DNA from: RH-AL1 sp965198485
GTDB taxonomy: Bacteria > Pseudomonadota > Alphaproteobacteria > Rhizobiales > Beijerinckiaceae
Length of the DNA stretch: 64,000 bases
Direction: 5' to 3'
NCBI GenBank assembly: GCA_965198485.1
Contig: CBDAPQ010000005.1
Span: 1,116,001-1,180,000, forward strand
Every line of letters begins with the position of its first letter. The stretch's first letter is position 1. Position numbers and translations under genes: made by a program. The notes under the pieces were generated by a model. The model searched no databases and was not told where the DNA came from. It worked only from the letters and a program-made list of their open reading frames with translations. Below, piece by piece: positions 7,529 through 16,721 of this stretch.

Positions 7529-10036
7529 ATGAGCGACCACACGACCTCAGCCGCCTTCCACCGGACGGAACGCGCCGGTTCGCCGCTGCTGGTGCTGCTC
7601 TTCGCCGCCTTCCTCGCCGCCGCGGCCGTCGCCTTCGCCTGGCTCGGCCAGGAGGCCGGCACGCTCGTCATCGGCCTGCTCGCGCTGCTCTCCGTGGTCG
7701 GCATCTTTGCGCTGTTTGGTTACGCCGTCGGCCTGTTCCAGTTCGCCGGCCGCGCGGTGCGCAACGATCTCACCCGCATCCTCTGCGACACCGGGCCGGA
7801 CGGCCTGCTGGTCACCGACCACGCCGGCAAGTTCCTTTACGCCAACGAGACCTACCTCAAGCTCTCCGGCGCGCGCGGCGCGGCCGACCTGCGCGGTGTC
7901 GAGCGGCTGTTTTCCGGCTCGCCGGAAGTGTCCGAGTCGGTGTACCGCCTGGCGCAGGCCTCGCGCGATGGCAGGAAGCTCACCGAGGAGCTTCGGCTCT
8001 CACCGCCGCTGGACCCCACTCTCGGCAACGCGGGCTGGTATCGCGTGCGCGTGCGACCGATCGGCCTGCCGGAGGCGCGACGCGCCAGCTTGTGGACCAT
8101 CGCCGACGTGACGCGCGAGCGCGAGCGGCACGAGAACGTGTTCCAGGAGCTGCAGCACGCGATCGACTTTCTCGACCACGCTCCGGCCGGTTTCTTCTCC
8201 TGCAGCGACCGCGGCGACGTCGGCTACATGAACGCGACGCTGGCCTCCTGGCTGGACTACGACCTCGCTCAGGTCGGCTCCGGCGGGCTGAAGCTCGGCG
8301 ACTTCGTCGCCGGCGGCGGCGGCGCGCTGCTCGCCAGCGTCGTCGGCGCGCCGGGCGAGGTGCGCACCGAGCAGTTCGACATCGATCTCAAGCGCAGGGG
8401 CGGCCAAGGCCTGCCGGTGCGCCTGCTGCACCGCGTCGCCTTCGGCGCCGACGGCGCGGCGGGTCCGTCACGCACCCTGGTGATCAGCCGTTTGCCGGGC
8501 GAGGAGCCGGGCGAGGACCTGCGTGCCGCCGAGGTGCGTTTCGCCCGCGTGTTCAACGCCACGCCCGTCGCCATCGCGATCACCGACGGCCAGGGCGGCA
8601 TCGCCCAGTCCAACGCCGCCTTCGCCCGCATGATGCCGGCGGCGCTGCGCAACCGCGACGGCCACGATCGCTCGATCTTCGGGGCGGTGGCCGAGCGCGA
8701 CCGTCCGGGGCTGGAGCGCGCGATACGCGATGCGGCGGCGATGAAGAGCGACATCTCGCCCGTCGACGTCACCGTGATCGGCGACGTCGAGCGCTCGGCC
8801 CGCTTCTTCGTGTCGCCTTCGGGCGAACGCGAGGGCGGCGGTGCCACGATCTACGCGCTCGACACCACCGAGCAGAAGACGCTCAAGGAGAACTTCGCCC
8901 AGTCGCAGAAGATGCAGGCGATCGGACAGCTCGCCGGCGGCATCGCGCACGACTTCAACAACGTGCTGACCGCCATCATCGGCTATTCCGACCTGCTGCT
9001 GGCCAATCACCGGCCGACCGATCCGTCCTTCCAGGACATCATGCAGATCAAGCAGAACGCCAACCGGGCCGCAGGGCTGGTGCGCCAGCTCCTGGCCTTC
9101 TCGCGCCGGCAGACGCTGCGACCGCAGGTGCTGCAGCTCGGCGACGTGCTCGGCGAGCTCCTGAACCTCATGCGACGGCTCGTCGGCGAGAAGATCGAGC
9201 TGGAGCTGCGCCACGGCCGCGACCTATGGCTGGTCAAGGCCGACATCAACCAGTTCGAGCAGGTGATCATCAACCTCGTCGTCAACGCCCGCGACGCCAT
9301 GCCCTCGGGCGGCAAGATCAGCCTGCGCACCCGCAACGTGCCGGCGGCCGAGTGCGCCGCCTTCAAGGAGGACGTTCTGCTGCCGGGCGACTACGTCGCC
9401 ATCGCCGTCGAGGACAACGGCACCGGCATCCCCGACGAGGTCAAGGAAAAGATCTTCGAGCCGTTCTTCACCACCAAGGAGGTCGGCAAGGGCACCGGGC
9501 TCGGCCTCTCGATGGTCTACGGCATCGTCAAGCAGACCGAGGGCTACGTGTTCTGCGAGTCCGAGGTCGGGCGCGGCACCACCTTTACCATCCTGCTGCC
9601 ACGCCACATCGTCACCGAAGCCGACGAGCCGGTCAAGGCGGTGACGGCGGCTCCTGTGGCCGACTCGACGGGCCATGCCACGATCCTGCTCGTCGAGGAC
9701 GAGGAGGCGGTGCGCGCCTTTGGTGCGCGGGCGCTGCGCACCCGCGGCTACACCGTGCTCGAGGCGGCCTCCGGCGTCGAGGCGCTCGAGGTCGCCGAGG
9801 AGAACGCTGGCGCCATCGACCTCATCGTCTCCGACGTGGTGATGCCCGAGATGGACGGGCCGACCATGTTCGGCGAGCTGCGCAAGCGCGGCATCCAGGC
9901 CAAGGTCATCTTCGTCTCCGGCTACGCCGAGGACGCCTTCGCCAAGAACCTGCCGGACGGCGAGGACTTCGGCTTCCTGCCCAAGCCCTTCTCGCTGAAA
10001 CAGCTGATCGAGGCGGTGAAGGGCGCGACGAGTTAG
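7529..10036 (+). CDS. cckA: cell cycle hybrid histidine kinase CckA
   Basis: An 835-residue hybrid kinase. Two membrane segments lie at about residues 18-70, followed by PAS domains (around 85-200, 210-320 and 340-440). The HisKA phospho-site is His474 in GGIAHDFNN; the ATPase domain has VVNARDAMPSGG, EDNGTGIP and GTGLGLSMVYG; the receiver domain accepts phosphate at Asp769 in VSDVVMPEMDG. CckA passes phosphate through ChpT to CtrA and CpdR. The length and order of domains are typical. Its stop overlaps that of the convergent HxlR gene by a few bases. Its substrate CpdR is encoded at the other end of the window. Confidence 0.95.
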   Translation: MSDHTTSAAFHRTERAGSPLLVLLFAAFLAAAAVAFAWLGQEAGTLVIGLLALLSVVGIFALFGYAVGLFQFAGRAVRNDLTRILCDTGPDGLLVTDHAGKFLYANETYLKLSGARGAADLRGVERLFSGSPEVSESVYRLAQASRDGRKLTEELRLSPPLDPTLGNAGWYRVRVRPIGLPEARRASLWTIADVTRERERHENVFQELQHAIDFLDHAPAGFFSCSDRGDVGYMNATLASWLDYDLAQVGSGGLKLGDFVAGGGGALLASVVGAPGEVRTEQFDIDLKRRGGQGLPVRLLHRVAFGADGAAGPSRTLVISRLPGEEPGEDLRAAEVRFARVFNATPVAIAITDGQGGIAQSNAAFARMMPAALRNRDGHDRSIFGAVAERDRPGLERAIRDAAAMKSDISPVDVTVIGDVERSARFFVSPSGEREGGGATIYALDTTEQKTLKENFAQSQKMQAIGQLAGGIAHDFNNVLTAIIGYSDLLLANHRPTDPSFQDIMQIKQNANRAAGLVRQLLAFSRRQTLRPQVLQLGDVLGELLNLMRRLVGEKIELELRHGRDLWLVKADINQFEQVIINLVVNARDAMPSGGKISLRTRNVPAAECAAFKEDVLLPGDYVAIAVEDNGTGIPDEVKEKIFEPFFTTKEVGKGTGLGLSMVYGIVKQTEGYVFCESEVGRGTTFTILLPRHIVTEADEPVKAVTAAPVADSTGHATILLVEDEEAVRAFGARALRTRGYTVLEAASGVEALEVAEENAGAIDLIVSDVVMPEMDGPTMFGELRKRGIQAKVIFVSGYAEDAFAKNLPDGEDFGFLPKPFSLKQLIEAVKGATS

Positions 10037-10425
10037 GCTCTCCTACGCTCGTCATACTGCCGCTGCGCCGACGCGACGGCGACGATGTTCTGCTCGACCC
10101 ATCCATCGAGCGCCTTGATCGGCACGCTGAGCGACGCACCCAGTGGCGTGAGGGTGTACTCCACGCGCGGCGGCACTTCCGGGTGGGCGCATCGTGACAC
10201 GAAGCCGCTTCGCTCGAGCTGGCGGAGCGTTTGGATCAGCATCTTCTCCGAGATGTCGCCGATGCGTCGACGGAGCTCTCCCGTACGGGCTGGGCCGCTG
10301 GCAAGGGTATGGATCAGCAGCAGGGGCCACTTGTCAGCAAGGATATCGAGCACGCTGCGCGCCGGGCAGGCCGGTTCGAAGACGTCGCCGGCGCGCTCGT
10401 CGGGGTGGTAGCGGTGATTCTGCAT
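10033..10425 (-). CDS. HxlR family winged-helix regulator
   Basis: A 130-residue protein with the HxlR core: CPARSVLDILADKWPLLLI, SEKMLIQTLRQLERSGFV and VEYTLTPLG. An N-terminal Cys (ACPAR) sits where redox- or electrophile-sensing family members keep theirs. It is divergent from a glutathione transferase gene, the common arrangement in which an HxlR protein represses a detoxifying enzyme. Two inverted repeats in the shared intergenic region (10456-10485) are candidate operators. Confidence 0.9.
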   Translation of the reverse strand: MQNHRYHPDERAGDVFEPACPARSVLDILADKWPLLLIHTLASGPARTGELRRRIGDISEKMLIQTLRQLERSGFVSRCAHPEVPPRVEYTLTPLGASLSVPIKALDGWVEQNIVAVASAQRQYDERRRA

Positions 10426-10455
10426 GATCCGGGTTCACGTATTCGATCCAAAACT

Positions 10456-10485
10456 TACCGCAAGGTACGTACTTGTTGCGCAGTA
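10456..10485. promoter_or_regulatory. candidate HxlR operator
   Basis: Two adjacent inverted repeats occupy the 147-base divergent region: TACC-N4-GGTA at 10456-10467 and TACT-N8-AGTA at 10470-10485. The second resembles the TACT...AGTA sites of HxlR/YodB regulators. Placement between the regulator and the GST gene supports control of both. Confidence 0.45.
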
Positions 10486-10572
10486 AGCAACATGCGATTT
10501 GGCGGCTCGCGAGCCATCCGAACTGTCCGGCATCCCGCGCGGCTTCGGTTGGCCATGCTGAAGGAAAGATCG

Positions 10573-11175
10573 ATGAAGCTGTACTACGCCCCCGGCGCAT
10601 GCTCGCTATCCCCCCACATCGCGCTCGTCGAGGCAGGCCTGCCCTTCGCCTTGGAGAAGGTGGACCTACGATCCAAGATCGCCGCCTCGGGAGAGGACTT
10701 CGGGAAGGTCAACAGCAAGGGCTACGTGCCCGCGCTCGAGCTGGACGACGGCCAGGTGCTCACGGAGGGCACCGCAATCATCCAGTACGTCGCCGACCAA
10801 GCGCCCGAGGCCGGCCTCGCTCCCGCCGCCGGCACGATGGGGCGCTACCGCCTGCAGGAGTGGCTGACCTTTATTTCCACCGAGCTGCACAAAGCCCTGG
10901 GGTCGATGTTCGACCCGGCACAATCCCCGGACTGGCGGAAGGCCGTCGAAGCCACCTTGGCCAAGCGGCTGGACTGGCTATCGGGCCAGCTTATCGACAA
11001 GGAATACCTGATGGGCGCGTTCAGCGTCGCCGACGGCTACCTCTTCACGGTCCTCAACTGGGAAGGTTTCGTCGGCTTCGATCTTTCGCCTTGGCCGGTG
11101 CTCAAAAGCTACGTCGCAAGGGTCCGCACCCGCCCGAAGGTGATGGAAGCCCTCCAGGCCGAGGGGCTGGCTTAA
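10573..11175 (+). CDS. glutathione S-transferase (GstA type)
   Basis: A 200-residue transferase starting MKLYYAPGACSLSPHIALVE, the beta-class bacterial GST signature that includes the Cys10 region. KGYVPALELDDGQVLTEGTA binds glutathione, and FSVADGYLFTVLNW is the helical-domain N-capping motif. The start at 10573 follows AAGGAAAG. It is probably controlled by the divergent HxlR protein. Role: conjugation of electrophiles with glutathione in the cytoplasm. Confidence 0.9.
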   Translation: MKLYYAPGACSLSPHIALVEAGLPFALEKVDLRSKIAASGEDFGKVNSKGYVPALELDDGQVLTEGTAIIQYVADQAPEAGLAPAAGTMGRYRLQEWLTFISTELHKALGSMFDPAQSPDWRKAVEATLAKRLDWLSGQLIDKEYLMGAFSVADGYLFTVLNWEGFVGFDLSPWPVLKSYVARVRTRPKVMEALQAEGLA

Positions 11176-11438
11176 TCCCGAAGCGGCTCGCTGATCGCGG
11201 TCCTCTCACCGGTGCGGGCGTCGACCGTCTTGACGATCACCGCGCAAGAGAGGGAAGGCTTCGGCGTGCCGTCCGGCAGCGGGCGGCCGGGCAGCGCGCC
11301 AAGCGCCACCACGGAATACGGCGGTGACATAAGCGACGTGGACCTGCCCGGTGACGCGGTCGACGATCTTCGTCGACGCCGAGAGGAACGTGGTTGGTCA
11401 TCGCCTCCGTTCGAAACCCCTGCCCGGAGGTTCGACGA

Positions 11439-12548
11439 CTAGCGCTGCACCACCACCGATCGCGGTGGGGCCGGCGCCTTTCCGTATTCGGCCGCGTGCA
11501 GCCCATAGTACATCGCGAGAAACACACTCAGCGTCGCGGCGTAGACGCCGGCGATCGCGGCCGCGTTCTTCAGCCGGCCGAGGCCGTGCACGCGGATCGC
11601 CTGCTGCAGTGGCGAGCAGCCGTGGAGGCACACGGCGAGGAGGATGCCGACGATGGGGATGTGCCCGACGGCATCGAGGTGCCCGAAGCTCGGGATGGCG
11701 CCGAGGAAGATCAGCGCGTAGCCGGCGGCGCCGAAGCGCACCAGGCCGCGCCCGGTCATGATGAAATAGGCCAGCGTGAACTCGACGAAGGCGGCCATGA
11801 CTACGGCGAAGCGCGGGTCGAAACCGAAGGCGAACTCGGGGTGGAACGCCACGATCTGCAGTGTCCACTGCGGGTAGAGGAACTTCTCGATCGCCGTCCA
11901 CATCAGGCCGAAGGCGAGGCCGCCCGACAGGATCGGCATGCGCAGGCGCACCGCCTTCGGCGTGGCGTAGGCGCTCAGGGCGAGGTAGCCGGCGATGCCG
12001 GGAAAGAACACGTAATCCACCATGTGGAAGAGGCCGAACTGCCAGACGCCGTCGGCGTAGAGCACGAGGATGCCGACCGCGGCGAAGACGCAGGTGAAGC
12101 GCGTCGTCACGCTCAGCGCGATGATCAGCTGCACCGTGCCGATCCAGGCGCGCGCGACGTCGAGCTCCGGCGTGAGCAAGGCCCGGCTGCCCTGCTCCCA
12201 GGGCACCACCGCGCCCTTGTCCCACAGCAGCAGGAAAAAGGCGCCGATGGCGATGCGCACGACGCGCTCCTCCAGCGCGTCGAAGCGCGTGCCGCAGGAG
12301 ACGAGCCGCGGCCAGCGCCGTCCCGCCACCCCGTCGATCAGGAAACCGAGGAAGACCAGCGTCGTGAACAGGGCGAACGCGCCCCAGAACGTCGGCGAGG
12401 CGACCGTCGCGAGCGCCTTGGGCATCTCGCGGACGTCGACCGTGGTGCAGAACCATTTGACGTGCGCCGCGGCGGTTCCGCTGGTGAGGGCGACGGTGGC
12501 GAGGGCGAGCGGCGCGAGCAGCCCTTGTTTCGCGTGAAACACTGGCAT
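11439..12548 (-). CDS. polytopic inner-membrane protein of unknown function
   Basis: A 369-residue protein with an N-terminal signal-anchor (LLAPLALATVALTSGTAAAH) and about eight further membrane segments, for example SPTFWGAFALFTTLVFLGF, GTVQLIIALSVTTRF and GAAGYALIFLGAIPSFG. I do not recognise a characterised family. It stands alone, downstream of pgm on the same strand with about 100 bases between. Conserved aromatic and His residues at membrane edges (HVKWFC, FHMVDY, GHLDAVGHIP) could bind a metal or cofactor, which is a guess. Confidence 0.7.
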   Translation of the reverse strand: MPVFHAKQGLLAPLALATVALTSGTAAAHVKWFCTTVDVREMPKALATVASPTFWGAFALFTTLVFLGFLIDGVAGRRWPRLVSCGTRFDALEERVVRIAIGAFFLLLWDKGAVVPWEQGSRALLTPELDVARAWIGTVQLIIALSVTTRFTCVFAAVGILVLYADGVWQFGLFHMVDYVFFPGIAGYLALSAYATPKAVRLRMPILSGGLAFGLMWTAIEKFLYPQWTLQIVAFHPEFAFGFDPRFAVVMAAFVEFTLAYFIMTGRGLVRFGAAGYALIFLGAIPSFGHLDAVGHIPIVGILLAVCLHGCSPLQQAIRVHGLGRLKNAAAIAGVYAATLSVFLAMYYGLHAAEYGKAPAPPRSVVVQR

Positions 12549-12647
12549 CGTCGCTCCTCGCGTCGGTCGTCCCTCCGTCTTACGGGAGAGATGACGATAG
12601 CGTTTCAGATCGATGCGACAAAAGCGCGAAGGCCAGGTGAACGTCGC

Positions 12648-14276
12648 TCAGGTGATCACGCTCGGCGCGTCGCGGCCGGTGCGCGCGCGGATGCCGGCGA
12701 TGGCGTCGGCGGCGGTGATGAGCCGGGCCAGCACCTGCTGCGTGTCGCCGGCCTGCTCGGCTGGCTCGGGCTCGTAGCGCTCGATGTAGACGCGCAGCGT
12801 CGCGCCTGACGTGCCGGTGCCGCTGAGGCGGTAGACAATGCGCGAGCCGTCCTCGAACATCACGCGTATGCCCTGGTGCGTCGTGGCCGAATGATCGACC
12901 GGGTCGGTGTAGGCGAAGTCGTCGGCTTCGCGCACGATGGAGTCTTCGAAGCGGCGGCCGGGAAGCTCGCCGAGCAGCCCGCGCAAATGAGCCATCAGCC
13001 CGTTGGCGGCCTCGCTCTCGACCTCCTCGTAGTCATGGCGCGTGTACCAGTTGCGGCCGTGGGTGCGCCAATGTTCCTCGACGATGGTCTTCACCGCCTG
13101 CCTGCGAACGGCGAGCACGTTGAGCCACAGCAGCACCGCCCACAGCCCGTCCTTCTCGCGCACGTGGTTCGAGCCGGTGCCGGCGCTCTCCTCGCCGCAG
13201 AGCGTGGCGAGGCCCGCATCGAGCAGCGTTCCGAAGAACTTCCAGCCCGTCGGCGTCTCGTAGAGGCCGATGCCGAGTCGCTCCGCCACGCGGTCGGCGG
13301 CGCCGCTGGTGGGCATGGAGCGGGCGATGCCGGCGATCCCGGCCCGGTAGCCCGGCGCGAGATGGGCGTTGGCGGCGAGCAGGGCGAGCGAGTCCGAAGG
13401 CGTCACGAAGAGCCCGCGGCCGATGATGAGGTTGCGGTCGCCGTCGCCGTCCGAGGCCGCGCCGAGGTCGGGCGCGTCCGGCCCCATCATGAGGTCGTAC
13501 AGGTCTTTGGAATGCACCAGGTTGGGGTCGGGATGGCCGCCGCCGAAGTCGGGGCGGGGCTCGGCGTTCACGACGCTCGTCGCCGGCGCGCCGAGCGCAT
13601 CGACGAGGATGGCGCGGGCGTAAGGGCCGGTCACGGCGTGCATGGCATCGAAGCGCAGGGTTAGCCCGCCGGCGATCGCCGCACGGATCGCGGCAAAGTC
13701 GAACAGCGTCTCCATCAAGGCCTGGTAGTCGGCCACGGGGTCGATGATCTCGACCACCATCGCGCCGAGCCGTTGCTCGCCGATCTCGTCCAGCACGACG
13801 TCCTGAGCCGCCAGGATCCTGTAGGACGAGATCGCCTGCGTGCGGGCGTGGATCGCCTCGGTGATGGCCTCGGGCGCCGGGCCGCCGTTTCCGACGTTGT
13901 ACTTGATGCCGAAGTCGCCGTGCGGCCCGCCGGGATTGTGCGAGGCCGACAGGATCAGCCCGCCGAAGGCGTGGCGCGCCCGGATCACGCAGGAGGCGGC
14001 GGGCGTCGACAGCAGGCCGCCGCGGCCGACCAGCACGCGGCCGAAGCCGTTGGCCGCCGCCATGCGCAGGATGACCTGGATCGCCTCGCGGTTGAAGTAG
14101 CGCCCGTCGCCGCCGAGCACGAGCGTCTGGCCTTCGCGGCCCTCGAGCGAGTCGAAGACGGACTGCACGAAGTTTTCGACGTAATGCTCGGACTGGAACT
14201 GCGAGACCTTCTTGCGCAGGCCAGACGTGCCGGGTTTCTGGCCTGCGATCGGGCGGGTCTCGACGACGATAACCAT
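12648..14276 (-). CDS. pgm: alpha-D-glucose phosphate-specific phosphoglucomutase
   Basis: A 542-residue phosphoglucomutase that interconverts glucose 1-phosphate and glucose 6-phosphate. The catalytic phosphoserine loop is SASHNPGGP; the metal-binding loop DGDGDRN, the sugar-binding loop TPTGWKFFGTLL with GEESAG, and the C-terminal phosphate-binding loop GTGTSGATLR are all intact. The start at 14276 (MVIVVETRPI) has GGGAG 8 bases upstream; the reading frame stays open to 15272 but that part is antisense/other-frame shadow. Length is standard. Confidence 0.96.
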   Translation of the reverse strand: MVIVVETRPIAGQKPGTSGLRKKVSQFQSEHYVENFVQSVFDSLEGREGQTLVLGGDGRYFNREAIQVILRMAAANGFGRVLVGRGGLLSTPAASCVIRARHAFGGLILSASHNPGGPHGDFGIKYNVGNGGPAPEAITEAIHARTQAISSYRILAAQDVVLDEIGEQRLGAMVVEIIDPVADYQALMETLFDFAAIRAAIAGGLTLRFDAMHAVTGPYARAILVDALGAPATSVVNAEPRPDFGGGHPDPNLVHSKDLYDLMMGPDAPDLGAASDGDGDRNLIIGRGLFVTPSDSLALLAANAHLAPGYRAGIAGIARSMPTSGAADRVAERLGIGLYETPTGWKFFGTLLDAGLATLCGEESAGTGSNHVREKDGLWAVLLWLNVLAVRRQAVKTIVEEHWRTHGRNWYTRHDYEEVESEAANGLMAHLRGLLGELPGRRFEDSIVREADDFAYTDPVDHSATTHQGIRVMFEDGSRIVYRLSGTGTSGATLRVYIERYEPEPAEQAGDTQQVLARLITAADAIAGIRARTGRDAPSVIT

Positions 14277-14351
14277 GGCTAGCTCCCAGCCGTCGCCCTT
14301 GCCGTCATGCGTGGGTGGCGTCAACTCGGATGAAGACGGAGAGCACGAAAG

Positions 14352-14496
14352 TCCCCTTCTCCCTCGTGGGTAAGGGTGGCGCGAAGCGCCGGGTGGGGTT
14401 GCCCGATCTTGGTCGTGAGGCGATGGAGGGAAAACGGCTTGGTTGCCCGACCCCTCATCCGCCCTCGGGCACCTTCTCCCGCAGGAGGAAGAAGAG
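14352..14496. repeat. dispersed palindromic repeat, family B
   Basis: A degenerate copy of the CCCCTCATCC/CTTCTCCC repeat lies between pgm and the transglutaminase gene. It shares with 43455-43616 and 53935-54133 the segments GGCGCGAAGCGCCGG, GACCCCTCATCC and GGCACCTTCTCCCGC. Copies are inverted-repeat structures in non-coding DNA. Confidence 0.7.
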
Positions 14497-14530
14497 AAAA
14501 CGGAACAGGTTGCGGCCTGTCCAAGGACGC

Positions 14531-15373
14531 TCAGGCCGCCTTGCGCTCGAGCTCCTGCAGCACCTCGGGGCCGACCTCGTCGGTCCACACCTTGAACTTG
14601 TTCAGCGTGTGCGGGCCGAAGGAGGTGGCGAGCGGAATGTCGGTGGCGTCGCGGCCGCGCGAGACGGTGATGCGGCCGATGCGCGGCATGTTGTGGCGGG
14701 CGTCGAAGATGTACCACTTGTGGTCGAGGTAGACCTCGATCCAGGCGTTGTAATCCATCGGCGCCGGGTCGGGCGGGATGCCGATGTCGCCGAGGAAGCC
14801 GTTGGCATAGCGCGTCGGCATGTTCATGCACCGGCACAGCGCCACGGCGAGGTGGGCGAAGTCGCGGCAGACGCCGAGCCGCTCCTCGTAGGCCTCGTAG
14901 GCGGTACGGTCGGCCCGCGCGTACTGGTAGCCGAAGGTCAGGTGGTTGTGCACGAAGTCGCAGATCGCCTGCACGCGCTGCCAACCCTCGGGCACGGCGC
15001 CGAACAGGTTCCAGGCGATGTTGGAAAGCTTGTCGGTCTCGCAATAGCGGCTGCCGAGAAGGTAGATCAGGTGTTCGGCCGGCACCTCCTGCAGCGGCAC
15101 CTGTCTGGCGTCGGCGACCACGGGATCGGCCAGCCCGTCGCACTCGTAGACCTGGTCGCGCGAGATCTGGAGCGCGCCGACGGGCGCCATGAAACGCCGC
15201 ACGCTGTTGCCGTGACGATCGCCGTAAAGCTCCGTGTCGATGCCGGGATTGGACTCGAATGGTCCCTGCCAACGCACGTGCTGGCGCAGGTCTTCATGCG
15301 TGTCGAGCAGACACACCATCATGACCGGCGATGGGCAGAAGAATTCGAGTTCGTATCCGTACCGGATCAGCAT
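14531..15373 (-). CDS. transglutaminase-like family protein
   Basis: A 280-residue cysteine-protease-fold protein. The catalytic Cys is in LGVCRDFAHLA, with YNAWIEVYL and WYIFDARHN following, the pattern of bacterial transglutaminase-core proteins. The start at 15373 (MLIRYGYELEF) fits the family better than the longer frame to 15439. These proteins are often proteases or amidases rather than true cross-linkers; no substrate is evident. It is upstream of pgm on the same strand, separated by a repeat. Confidence 0.85.
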   Translation of the reverse strand: MLIRYGYELEFFCPSPVMMVCLLDTHEDLRQHVRWQGPFESNPGIDTELYGDRHGNSVRRFMAPVGALQISRDQVYECDGLADPVVADARQVPLQEVPAEHLIYLLGSRYCETDKLSNIAWNLFGAVPEGWQRVQAICDFVHNHLTFGYQYARADRTAYEAYEERLGVCRDFAHLAVALCRCMNMPTRYANGFLGDIGIPPDPAPMDYNAWIEVYLDHKWYIFDARHNMPRIGRITVSRGRDATDIPLATSFGPHTLNKFKVWTDEVGPEVLQELERKAA

Positions 15374-15476
15374 GGGTGCGGCGCTCCAGGCGGCGACGAC
15401 GAAAGCGGTTAGCCGATCATGCAATGCCAAGGCCAGCATAAGGGTCGCACCCCTTGTGGTCTAACATGACGCTCTT

Positions 15477-16430
15477 CTAAATCTTGCGGCCCATCGCCAG
15501 GAATTTCTCTGTGCGCGCCGCCCGGATCGCCTCGCGATCCAGGCCGGCGAGGTCGCGCAATGCCGCCTCGATGGCATTGCCCGCGGCCAGCATGGTGGCG
15601 TCGTGATCGCGATGCGCGCCGCCCGGCGGCTCCGGCACCACCTGATCGATGATGCCGAAGCGCGCCAGATCCTGCGCCGTGATCTTCATGTTGGTGGCGG
15701 CATCCTCGGCTCGCGCCGCCTCGCGCCATAGGATCGACGAGGCGCCTTCGGGCGAGATCACCGAGTAGATCGCGTGCTCGAGCATCAGCACGCGGTTGCA
15801 GGCGGCGATGGCGATGGCGCCGCCCGAGCCGCCCTCGCCGACGATGGTGGCGACGTTGGGGACGCCGAGCCCCAGGCAGACATCGATCGAGCGGGCGATG
15901 GCCTCGGCCTGGCCGCGCTCCTCGGCCTCGATGCCGGGAAAGGCGCCGGCGGTGTCGACCAGCGACAGCACCGGCACGTCGAAGCGATCGGCGAGCTCCA
16001 TCAGCCGCACCGCCTTGCGGTAGCCCTCCGGCCGCGCCATGCCGAAATTATGCTTGAGCCGGCTCTCGGTGTCCCAGCCCTTCTCCTGGCCGATGACGCA
16101 GACCGAGCGGCCGCGAAACCGGCCGAATCCGCCGACGATGGCCTGGTCCTCGCCGAAGACGCGGTCGCCGGCAAGCGGGGTGAAGTCGGCGACGAGGTGG
16201 CGGACGTAGTCGGAGAAGTGCGGGCGCTGCGGATGGCGTGCCACCTGGGTCTTCTGCCACGGCGTCAGCGCGGCGTAGATCTCGGCCAGCGTCTTCACCA
16301 CCTTGGCCTCGAGCCGCAGCGTCTCCTCGCCGATGGCGGTGGCCTCGCCGTCGGTGTCGAGCGCCTTCAACTCGTCGACCTTGGCCTCGAGGTCGGCCAC
16401 GGGCTTTTCGAAATCGAGGTAGTTGCGCAT
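15477..16430 (-). CDS. accA: acetyl-CoA carboxylase carboxyltransferase subunit alpha
   Basis: A 317-residue AccA, starting MRNYLDFEKPVADLEAKVDE. It carries the carboxyltransferase core: VGGFGRFRGRSVCVIGQEKG, LVDTAGAFPGIEAEERGQAE, IVGEGGSGGAIAI and SPEGASSILWR. With AccD it transfers carboxyl from carboxybiotin to acetyl-CoA in the first step of fatty-acid synthesis. The start at 16430 matches the family; the frame extends to 16670 without support. The 291 bases upstream hold its probable promoter but no clear motif. Confidence 0.96.
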   Translation of the reverse strand: MRNYLDFEKPVADLEAKVDELKALDTDGEATAIGEETLRLEAKVVKTLAEIYAALTPWQKTQVARHPQRPHFSDYVRHLVADFTPLAGDRVFGEDQAIVGGFGRFRGRSVCVIGQEKGWDTESRLKHNFGMARPEGYRKAVRLMELADRFDVPVLSLVDTAGAFPGIEAEERGQAEAIARSIDVCLGLGVPNVATIVGEGGSGGAIAIAACNRVLMLEHAIYSVISPEGASSILWREAARAEDAATNMKITAQDLARFGIIDQVVPEPPGGAHRDHDATMLAAGNAIEAALRDLAGLDREAIRAARTEKFLAMGRKI

Positions 16431-16721
16431 GCGTCCCGAACGGATCGCGGGCAAGGCCGCGGGCGGCGACCCTTCTGAAGTTTGGCCGGGAGTGTCAATG
16501 GGCCGGCACCGGCGGCAGGCTTGCCGGGTCGGACGCCAGTCGGTGTGATGACCGTCGTAGACGCCTCGTTTCGGCTCGAGAACCAAAGGCCCGCTTTTCG
16601 AAAAGCCAAGAGGCTCGCGGCCGAATTGCTCGATAGAGCGGCTCGCCGCGCGGCTTTCGAGTGTCCTCACGGCCGCTCGGGTCGGCCATGATGTCGGGTG
16701 CCACCATAGCGCGGTGGCGCG

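Noticed and set aside
11176..11438. Possible small gene or gene remnant between the GST and the membrane protein
   Set aside because: Minus-strand pieces in different frames look faintly coding (TKIVDRVTGQVHVAYV, AVIVKTVDARTGERTAI) but no family or start was found; support is too weak to annotate.
14531..15373. Transglutaminase lacking the usual His in the 'HAW' motif
   Set aside because: The NAW-type motif followed by DARHN is the pattern of this subfamily, so it is not an odd loss.
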